Positions 6,845 to 12,884 of a stretch of DNA of 20,192 nt are shown here, piece after piece. The stretch's first letter is position 1, and each line of letters starts with the position of its first letter. The stretch covers positions 1-20,192 of the forward strand of contig JAIXTU010000054.1 in NCBI GenBank assembly GCA_027483785.1, read 5' to 3'. Under the pieces are notes generated by a model that was not told where the DNA came from, did no database searches, and saw nothing but the letters and a program-made list of their open reading frames with translations. Origin of the DNA: Flavobacterium sp. GTDB lineage: Bacteria > Bacteroidota > Bacteroidia > Flavobacteriales > Flavobacteriaceae. The position numbers and the translations under genes are program-made.

Positions 6845-8108
6845 CGCTGGAGCGCAATTGTTTTTGGCAACCGTTGTTTTAACAAGTATTCCTTTAAAAT
6901 TTGCCTACAGCAGCATAGCAACAATTTTGCTAGCGGTACTTTGTTTATCGTCGTTTACCCGAAAAAACTTCAAATTGACAGTATACTTAGCACTGCCAAT
7001 TTTGTTTTATCTGCTTATGGCGGTATCTGCAGCATGGTCTATAGATTATGGAGCTACGTTAAACGGTTTGCGGAAAGATCTGGTTTTTCTCATCATACCT
7101 TTAGCTTTTTCTTGTTTGCCGGCTTACAGTTCACAACAACTTCTCGGTGTTTTTCGGTTCTACTCGTTTGGCTTTGCGGCTTATGCCAGCTTTTTTATTG
7201 GAGTCGCTTTAGTGACATTCTTAAGCACAGGAGATAATTCGGTATTTTTTTATCACAACCTAGTCAGTATTGAGCGTAATGCCATTTACATGTCGGTTTT
7301 TGCATCTTTTGCATTATTTTACTTTATCTCGCTTCCGCAGAAGCAAACCATCGAAAAAGGAGCATTGGCTATCCTTGCAGTCTTTGTGTTGCTATTATCA
7401 TCTAAAAGCGTCATTTTTATAGACGCCGTTTTAGTTGTTGTTTTTTATTCGTTTTTTTCAAAGGTTCCAAAGAGTGTTCGGTATTTGACATTAATTTCTC
7501 TTTTGTTATTTCTAGCATTTTCATTAGTCTTTGTAAAAAATATTCGTGAGCGCTTCTTATTGGAGTATGAAACGGCGTTTGTAGACAATACGTTGAACAC
7601 AACTATTGGAAACGGACAAGGGAAGGTTTACAATATCTCGCTTCATCAAGCGTGGAATATGGATAAGTTCGAGCAGAACCACTTTTTCCCAGGAACCGCA
7701 TTACGCATTTATCAAACCCGTATTTTTGGTGAAATGCTGCAAGAAGACGCCATCTTTTTTAAGGGCTATGGCTTAGAAGCTTCTCAAAGTAAAATAGTAG
7801 CAAAAGCAAATGAACACGGGCTTTATAATGGTTATGCAGAATTTAATTTCCACAACCAGTACGTACAAACTTTCGCAGAATTGGGAGTGTTCGGATTCCT
7901 ACTGTTATTAGCGATGCTCTTTTTAAACATGCGAAATGCAATAAAACGGGCAGATTTCTTACATATCGTTTTCGCGTTGTCTATTATAGTCTTATTTTTG
8001 ACCGAATCGTTTTTTTGCAGACAACGCGGGCTGATTTTCTTTACAGTGCTCTACTGTTTATTCAATACCGCATTGCCTAATAGCAAGACGAATATTGAAG
8101 AAAAATAG
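6783..8108 (+). CDS. O-antigen ligase/polymerase superfamily membrane protein (WaaL/Wzy-like)
   Basis: This is a multi-spanning inner-membrane protein of about 441 residues. It has a large periplasmic loop (about residues 265-360) and the Wzy_C hallmark FHNQYVQTFAELGVFGF near 355-371, in which the H-N-x-Y and downstream G-x-x-G pattern matches O-antigen ligases and polymerases. The frame stays open back to an ATG at 6714. I place the start at the ATG at 6783 (MTLIYNYLQ), which still overlaps the preceding gene by 62 bases; earlier starts overlap more and add no hydrophobic segment. It could ligate chains to a carrier or be the true polymerase. A homologous-superfamily protein is encoded at 2218-3459. 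The stop codon abuts the UXS start with no gap, so the two are probably translationally coupled. Confidence 0.8.
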   Translation: MTLIYNYLQLALLKISNLRTDAGAQLFLATVVLTSIPLKFAYSSIATILLAVLCLSSFTRKNFKLTVYLALPILFYLLMAVSAAWSIDYGATLNGLRKDLVFLIIPLAFSCLPAYSSQQLLGVFRFYSFGFAAYASFFIGVALVTFLSTGDNSVFFYHNLVSIERNAIYMSVFASFALFYFISLPQKQTIEKGALAILAVFVLLLSSKSVIFIDAVLVVVFYSFFSKVPKSVRYLTLISLLLFLAFSLVFVKNIRERFLLEYETAFVDNTLNTTIGNGQGKVYNISLHQAWNMDKFEQNHFFPGTALRIYQTRIFGEMLQEDAIFFKGYGLEASQSKIVAKANEHGLYNGYAEFNFHNQYVQTFAELGVFGFLLLLAMLFLNMRNAIKRADFLHIVFALSIIVLFLTESFFCRQRGLIFFTVLYCLFNTALPNSKTNIEEK

Positions 8109-9092
8109 ATGAAAAAAATTCTAATTACGGGAGCCGCAGGCTTTTTAGGCTCACACTTAGCTGATCGTTTTATTGCAGAAGGTTACTATGTTGTTGGTAT
8201 GGATAACCTTATTACTGGAGACCTTCGAAATATTGAACATCTTTTTCAGCATCCAAATTTTGAATTCCATCACCACGATGTGAGTAAATTTGTTTTTGTG
8301 CCAGGTAATTTGGATTATATACTCCATTTTGCTTCGCCCGCCAGCCCGATTGACTACTTAAAAATACCAATTCAGACCCTCAAGGTCGGTTCGTTGGGAA
8401 CACATAATTTACTCGGATTAGCCCGAGTTAAGAACGCACGAATTTTAATCGCCTCAACTTCAGAAGTATATGGCGATCCGCTCGTACATCCACAAACAGA
8501 AGATTATTACGGAAACGTAAATACCATTGGTCCGAGAGGCGTTTACGACGAAGCGAAGCGTTTCCAGGAATCTATAACCATGGCCTATCATCGTTTTCAC
8601 GGATTGGAAACCCGAATTGTTCGTATTTTTAATACTTACGGACCTCGCATGCGTCTCAATGACGGTCGAGTAATTCCCGCTTTTATTGGTCAAGCACTGC
8701 GCGGAGAAGATCTTACCATTTTTGGAAACGGATTGCAAACACGCTCGTTTTGTTTTGTTGACGACCAAGTGGAAGGTATATTTAGATTATTGCATTCCAA
8801 TTATCCTCTGCCTGTAAACATTGGAAATCCAGACGAGATCACCATTTTAGATTTTGCGAAAGAAATTATCAAGCTTACAGGGACAGAGCAGAAAATCGTC
8901 TTTAAACCACTTCCAGAAAACGACCCCTTGCAAAGGCAACCGGATATAACCCGTGCAAAAGAGCTATTGGGTTGGGAGCCAAAAGTAAGCCGAGAAGAAG
9001 GTATGAAACTAACTTACGATTACTTTAAAAGCTTGTCGAAAGCCGACTTAGAAAAACAAGACCACAAAGACTTCTCCAAATACAACCACTAG
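8109..9092 (+). CDS. uxs: UDP-glucuronate decarboxylase (UDP-xylose synthase), SDR family
   Basis: The 327-residue extended short-chain dehydrogenase makes UDP-xylose from UDP-glucuronate, with tightly bound NAD. The Rossmann motif GAAGFLG is at 8-14, the catalytic set is T117/S118/E119 and Y146-x-x-x-K150, and several features favour UXS over other sugar epimerases: ASPASPIDY at 75-83, TSEVYGDPLVHPQ at 117-129 and FNTYGPRMRLNDGRV further on. UXS enzymes use the TSE glutamate in decarboxylation. The protein lacks the extra N-terminal membrane region of animal UXS, as expected for bacteria. It lies between the ligase-like gene (0 bases) and wcaJ (1 base). A UDP-glucose dehydrogenase to supply UDP-glucuronate is not in this window. 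The product should be a xylose donor for one of the local glycosyltransferases. Confidence 0.9.
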   Translation: MKKILITGAAGFLGSHLADRFIAEGYYVVGMDNLITGDLRNIEHLFQHPNFEFHHHDVSKFVFVPGNLDYILHFASPASPIDYLKIPIQTLKVGSLGTHNLLGLARVKNARILIASTSEVYGDPLVHPQTEDYYGNVNTIGPRGVYDEAKRFQESITMAYHRFHGLETRIVRIFNTYGPRMRLNDGRVIPAFIGQALRGEDLTIFGNGLQTRSFCFVDDQVEGIFRLLHSNYPLPVNIGNPDEITILDFAKEIIKLTGTEQKIVFKPLPENDPLQRQPDITRAKELLGWEPKVSREEGMKLTYDYFKSLSKADLEKQDHKDFSKYNH

Positions 9093-9093
9093 A

Positions 9094-10446
9094 ATGCGCG
9101 CAAAAACAGGACGATATTCTGTTTACATACGGCCGGCCACGTATGTGCTCGACTTGGTTGTGATTAATTTATTTTCCATCGGCTTGTTGGGAAGTGAATT
9201 CGCAAGCATTTATTTTTCGGTTTTTATTTCTCTAAGTTGGGTAATCATTGCACTAAACATTGATTTTTATGAGGTTTACCGATTTACGAAAGTAGTTGCT
9301 ATTCTAAATAAACTTGCGAGACAACTTTTCCTTTTTACGCTCGTTTGTTTCGCTTTCGCAGGAATTTACTCTAAAGAAGTTCCTGCAAAAGAAGTAATAA
9401 TTTACACGCTTTCTTCAGGTTGTATCGTAGCAACCGTTAAGTTGTTAATCTATTATTCACTTCGAAGATATAGAGCTATTTACGGTGGAAATTTTAGAAA
9501 CGTGGTTTTAGTTGGGCAAGCGAAAAATGTGCAGGCTTTAACCGACTTTTTTAATGAAAATCCGGATTATGGATACGATTTAATTCGAGTTTTTAATCTA
9601 GAATCCGATAAAAAGCAGCAAATCGACGAGTGTTTAAGCTTTGTTCAAACAAATAAAATCGACGAAATCTATTGTGCGCTGGTTGATTTGTCGCCTACCC
9701 AAGTAGAAACTTTTATTGATTTTGCCGATAATAATCTCAAAATTTTAAAGTTTCTTCCAGACGAGCGCAACATCTTAGGAAATAACACCAAACTCGATTA
9801 TTACGGCTACATTCCTATTATATCTCTGCGAGACATTCCGCTCGACGATCCCATCAATCGAACAGCAAAACGCATATTCGACATTCTTTTCAGTATTGTA
9901 ATTATAATCGGTTTCTTGTCTTGGCTCACACCGCTATTAGCATTGATCATCAAACTCGAATCCAAAGGCCCGGTTTTCTTTAAACAAAGGCGTAATGGAT
10001 TGGATTACAAAGAGTTTAATTGTTTTAAATTTCGTTCGATGACGCTAAATGAAATAGCTGATTTAGAGCAAGTTACTAAGAACGACCCGCGTATAACCCG
10101 AATTGGCAAGTTTCTTCGAAAGTCGAGCATCGATGAATTACCGCAATTTTTTAATGTGCTCTTAGGCGATATGTCGGTTGTTGGACCACGCCCACACATG
10201 GTTTCACACACCGAAATGTATGCTCGAAAGATCGACAAATTCATGGTACGTCATTTTATTAAGCCAGGAATTACCGGCTTAGCTCAAACCAATGGCTTTC
10301 GTGGCGAAGTTGAAAATGAGAAAGACATTATTTATCGCGTCAAATACGATATCTTTTATCTAGAAAACTGGTCCCTACTGCTCGACATTAAAATAATTTT
10401 AATGACTGTAGTGAACGCGGTTCGCGGCGATGAAAAGGCCTATTAA
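9094..10446 (+). CDS. wcaJ: polyprenyl glycosylphosphotransferase initiating repeat-unit synthesis (WcaJ-like)
   Basis: This enzyme moves a hexose-1-phosphate from a UDP-sugar to undecaprenyl phosphate, the first step of repeat-unit assembly at the inner membrane. The 450-residue protein has the WcaJ-type order: about four N-terminal helices (15-120), a Rossmann-like soluble domain (135-250, beginning NVVLVGQAKN), a hydrophobic segment at 263-287, and the bacterial sugar transferase domain (258-445). Key elements are KRIFD at 259-263, FKQRRNG at 296-302, FKFRSM at 311-316, the Asp-Glu dyad D347-E348 in DELPQ, VVGPRP at 362-367 and KPGITGLAQ at 390-398. The architecture resembles glucose-1-phosphate transferases, but the sugar is not determined by sequence alone. 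It closes the five-gene operon and ends 22 bases from the convergent minus-strand transferase. Confidence 0.93.
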   Translation: MRAKTGRYSVYIRPATYVLDLVVINLFSIGLLGSEFASIYFSVFISLSWVIIALNIDFYEVYRFTKVVAILNKLARQLFLFTLVCFAFAGIYSKEVPAKEVIIYTLSSGCIVATVKLLIYYSLRRYRAIYGGNFRNVVLVGQAKNVQALTDFFNENPDYGYDLIRVFNLESDKKQQIDECLSFVQTNKIDEIYCALVDLSPTQVETFIDFADNNLKILKFLPDERNILGNNTKLDYYGYIPIISLRDIPLDDPINRTAKRIFDILFSIVIIIGFLSWLTPLLALIIKLESKGPVFFKQRRNGLDYKEFNCFKFRSMTLNEIADLEQVTKNDPRITRIGKFLRKSSIDELPQFFNVLLGDMSVVGPRPHMVSHTEMYARKIDKFMVRHFIKPGITGLAQTNGFRGEVENEKDIIYRVKYDIFYLENWSLLLDIKIILMTVVNAVRGDEKAY

Positions 10447-10463
10447 ATCTTCAATTTAACATC

Positions 10464-10485
10464 CTGTTTTAGATCTTAAAAACAG
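10464..10485. terminator. weak hairpin between convergent genes
   Basis: CTGTTTT (10464-10470) can pair with AAAACAG (10479-10485) around an 8-base loop containing AGATCT. It sits in the junction between wcaJ (plus) and the GT4 gene (minus) and overlaps the minus-strand stop codon. The stem is short and AT-rich and no T-run follows it on the plus strand, so termination is only a possibility. Confidence 0.25.
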
Positions 10486-11647
10486 CTAAGTTCTGAAATT
10501 GTTCTGTTGCGTTAAATTCTCGATTAGCTGTTAGAAAAACTCTAGATTTTAGAGCGATGCGTTCCGATAAATTTAATTGGGAAACTTGTGAGATTAGATC
10601 GGAAAGACTTTTGTAATCACCCGTTTCAACGTCGTAACCCAACTCGAACTTTCTAACGATATCACTGCCTTCGCCACCACCCATATAAATCAGCGGAAAT
10701 CCCATTTTGCTGTATTCGAATATTTTAGACGGAACCGAACCGTAAATGCGACTTACTAACGGTACCAGAGCAAAATCCATTTTTTCAATACGAGCCTGCA
10801 ATTCTGAGCGACTTAAATTCCCGTGAAAGTAGATGCCACAATTCGGTTTTTGACTTACATATCTTCTTATTAAATCTTGTTCGGCACCTGCACCAAATAC
10901 ATGAATTTCTACCTTGTTCGCATCAAAGGAAATCTCGGTTAACAACCGATAAATTCCTTGAGCTACACCCAAAAGTCCGGCGTAGAAAATCTGCACTTTT
11001 TCAGTATTCCCAACTAAAGGCGTTGTTTCATGAGTAAATTCCGGAAAATTCCGGTAAAGTTCTAATGTCGCAGCAGGTTGAAAAGACATAATGTGCGTTA
11101 GAATTTCTTCTGATTGACCCAAAATAACCCGAGCCCAACTGTATATTTTTCGTTCAAAGTAGCATGCTGCGCGGTAGCCGATGCCTTTTGGTGGTATAAC
11201 TTGTAATTCAACTGCGGCTAAAGGCCACAAGTCGGAGACATTGAGTATGATTTTTCTTCTGCGTAAGCGCAAAATTGCACAACACACAAACGATAACAAT
11301 AGGGGTGGCGATTGTACCACAACATCTTTAGGCAAGCGCGAAAACAGTAATTTAAACGACAGCAACAACAATAAAGAAGCAGTAGAAAACAGTCGCACAA
11401 GCGGATTTTTCGACGCCGATGGCCAAATAAAAAAGCGCACTACCGAAATTCCTTGAACCGATTCTCGTGTGTTTAGTTTGTTTTTATAGCCGGGATACAG
11501 CTTTCCCGTTGGATAATTGGGAAGCGGACAAAACACAGTTACTTGTCTTCCGTTTTTTTGAAGCAATTGCGCAAGTTGCATAATTCGGTTGGCTGCTGCT
11601 CCAGTTTCTGGTGGAAAATAGTTGGTAATGATTAGAATTTCAGCCAT
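10469..11647 (-). CDS. GT4-family glycosyltransferase, WbuB-like
   Basis: The 392-residue protein starts with the WbuB-type N-terminus, ITNYFPPETGAAANR at 7-21, followed by PLPNYPTGK at 41-49. It also has SDLWP at 138-142, FYAGLLGVAQG at 221-231 and VPSKIFEYSKMG at 305-316, the nucleotide-sugar-binding region of the retaining GT4 fold. A hydrophobic segment at about 86-125 is usual in this group and suggests membrane association. WbuB homologues are annotated as N-acetyl-L-fucosamine transferases in E. coli O26-type loci; the sugar here is unknown. The ATG at 11647 is chosen because it gives an ATGGCTGA overlap of 8 bases with the upstream epimerase stop. A GTG two codons earlier is possible. 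The pairing with an epimerase implies that the two act on the same amino sugar. Confidence 0.88.
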   Translation of the reverse strand: MAEILIITNYFPPETGAAANRIMQLAQLLQKNGRQVTVFCPLPNYPTGKLYPGYKNKLNTRESVQGISVVRFFIWPSASKNPLVRLFSTASLLLLLSFKLLFSRLPKDVVVQSPPLLLSFVCCAILRLRRRKIILNVSDLWPLAAVELQVIPPKGIGYRAACYFERKIYSWARVILGQSEEILTHIMSFQPAATLELYRNFPEFTHETTPLVGNTEKVQIFYAGLLGVAQGIYRLLTEISFDANKVEIHVFGAGAEQDLIRRYVSQKPNCGIYFHGNLSRSELQARIEKMDFALVPLVSRIYGSVPSKIFEYSKMGFPLIYMGGGEGSDIVRKFELGYDVETGDYKSLSDLISQVSQLNLSERIALKSRVFLTANREFNATEQFQNLAVFKI

Positions 11648-12731
11648 TTTCACGCAAAATTATCTCCAAAATACGCTCGGCGGCTCGACCATCCCACAGC
11701 TCGGGAATGCCGTGTGTTCCTAATCCATTTTCAAGGAAGGATGTGTATGCTTTTGAAAGGACATTTAAATCGGTCCCTACCAAGGTATTGGTCCCTATCT
11801 TAATTGTTTCGGGCCTTTCGGTGCTGTTTCGTAGGGTAAAGCACTTTATTCCAAGTACTGTAGTTTCTTCAGATAAGCCGCCACTATCGGTTATAACACA
11901 ACTGCTGTTTTGCACCAACCACATAAATTCTAAATACGGCTGTGGAGTGGTGAAATAAATGCGTTTAAATTCGTTGATCTTCGATCCTAAAACGTGTTTC
12001 GTTCGCGGATGAATCGGAAACAAAACAACGCGCTCGCCAGCAATTCGCTCTATTGTTCTTAGTGTTTGCACCAATTGATCACCATTGTCTACATTGGAAG
12101 GCCGATGCAAGGTCAGTAAGAGATATTTCCCAGATTCTAAATTAGCTTCCGCAAACCAATCAGGTGCTTTAAAATTTGGTTTCGAATGCTGCAGCGAATC
12201 AATCATTACATTTCCAACAAAGTGAATTTGCTGCGGATGAACTCCTTCACGCAACAAATTTTCCGACGCTGAAACAGAGGTTGTAAAGTGTAAATCGGTT
12301 AAACAATCGGTTACTTTACGATTAATTTCCTCAGGCATGGTCCAATCTCCCGAACGAATTCCCGCTTCAACATGGGCTACTTTTACACCCATTTTCTTCG
12401 CCGTAATAGCGCAGGCCATCGTCGAAGTTACATCGCCAACAACAAGTACCAAAGCGCAAGGATTTTCGATGAGCTCTTTTTCAAAAGCGGTTAAAATTGC
12501 TGCAGTTTGCTCAGCTTGGCTGCCGCTACCTACATTGAAATTAACATCGGGTTTTGGTATGTGAAGTTGCTCGAAAAAAACGTCGCTTAATGCGGCGTCG
12601 TAATGCTGTCCGGTGTGCACCAATCGGAAATGTACATCGTGCCGTTGTTCCTGCCGATTTTTTATCTGGCGAATAAGCGGCGCAATTTTCATAAAATTGG
12701 GACGAGCTCCGGCGACAATAGTTATTTTCAT
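11640..12731 (-). CDS. UDP-N-acetylglucosamine 2-epimerase family protein (second WecB homologue)
   Basis: The 363-residue protein has the epimerase fold and motifs: GARPNFMKIAP at 8-18, VVGDVTST at 97-104, HVEAGIRS at 120-127, MPEEINRK at 132-139, LHRPSNVDN at 208-216, TDSGGLSEE at 281-289 and TERPETIKIGT at 314-324. The Asp, Glu, Glu and His catalytic positions are all present (D100, E122, E134 or E135, H209). It belongs to a different subgroup from the WecB at 3434-4549 (GARPNF against GTRPEA; LHRPSN against HRRENF), so it is not a recent duplicate and may act on a modified UDP-HexNAc. It has its own TACATTTG box upstream and is followed, with an 8-base overlap, by the GT4 gene. The natural substrate remains open. 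Confidence 0.9.
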   Translation of the reverse strand: MKITIVAGARPNFMKIAPLIRQIKNRQEQRHDVHFRLVHTGQHYDAALSDVFFEQLHIPKPDVNFNVGSGSQAEQTAAILTAFEKELIENPCALVLVVGDVTSTMACAITAKKMGVKVAHVEAGIRSGDWTMPEEINRKVTDCLTDLHFTTSVSASENLLREGVHPQQIHFVGNVMIDSLQHSKPNFKAPDWFAEANLESGKYLLLTLHRPSNVDNGDQLVQTLRTIERIAGERVVLFPIHPRTKHVLGSKINEFKRIYFTTPQPYLEFMWLVQNSSCVITDSGGLSEETTVLGIKCFTLRNSTERPETIKIGTNTLVGTDLNVLSKAYTSFLENGLGTHGIPELWDGRAAERILEIILRENG

Positions 12732-12750
12732 GGACGATTCTTTCGGGTAA

Positions 12751-12758
12751 CAAATGTA
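12751..12758 (-). promoter_or_regulatory. promoter -7 box (TACATTTG) for the epimerase/GT4 pair
   Basis: On the minus strand this reads TACATTTG, an exact TAnnTTTG match ending 19 bases upstream of the ATG at 12731. That is the same distance as for the box before the 4623 gene. No convincing -33 TTTG lies about 20 bases further up. The hairpin terminator upstream supports transcription starting here. Confidence 0.55.
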
Positions 12759-12805
12759 AAAGAAAGCGTTTGGAAAATTGCATTTGGAGGCGGAAAGGCT
12801 TGGGA

Positions 12806-12827
12806 TTTGAAGTCTACAGACTTCGAA
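12806..12827. repeat. small palindrome beside the terminator
   Basis: GAAGTC (12809-12814) and GACTTC (12819-12824) flank the 4-base loop TACA, and T/A pairs extend the stem outward past one wobble pair. It lies just beyond the main terminator hairpin in the minus-strand direction. It may be a second termination stem or an unrelated palindrome. Confidence 0.45.
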
Positions 12828-12830
12828 AAC

Positions 12831-12868
12831 AAAAAAGTCGGTAAAACCAATGCTTTACCGACCTTTTT
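12831..12868 (-). terminator. intrinsic hairpin terminator, usable on both strands
   Basis: A perfect 9-bp stem (GTCGGTAAA at 12837-12845 and TTTACCGAC at 12854-12862) encloses an 8-base loop. On the minus strand it is followed by a T-run (complement of 12831-12836), 22 bases past the end of the receptor gene. On the plus strand it is followed by TTTTT (12864-12868). It would end transcription of the TonB-dependent receptor and insulate the epimerase promoter. Confidence 0.85.
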
Positions 12869-12884
12869 CTAAACCGTTTTTCCG

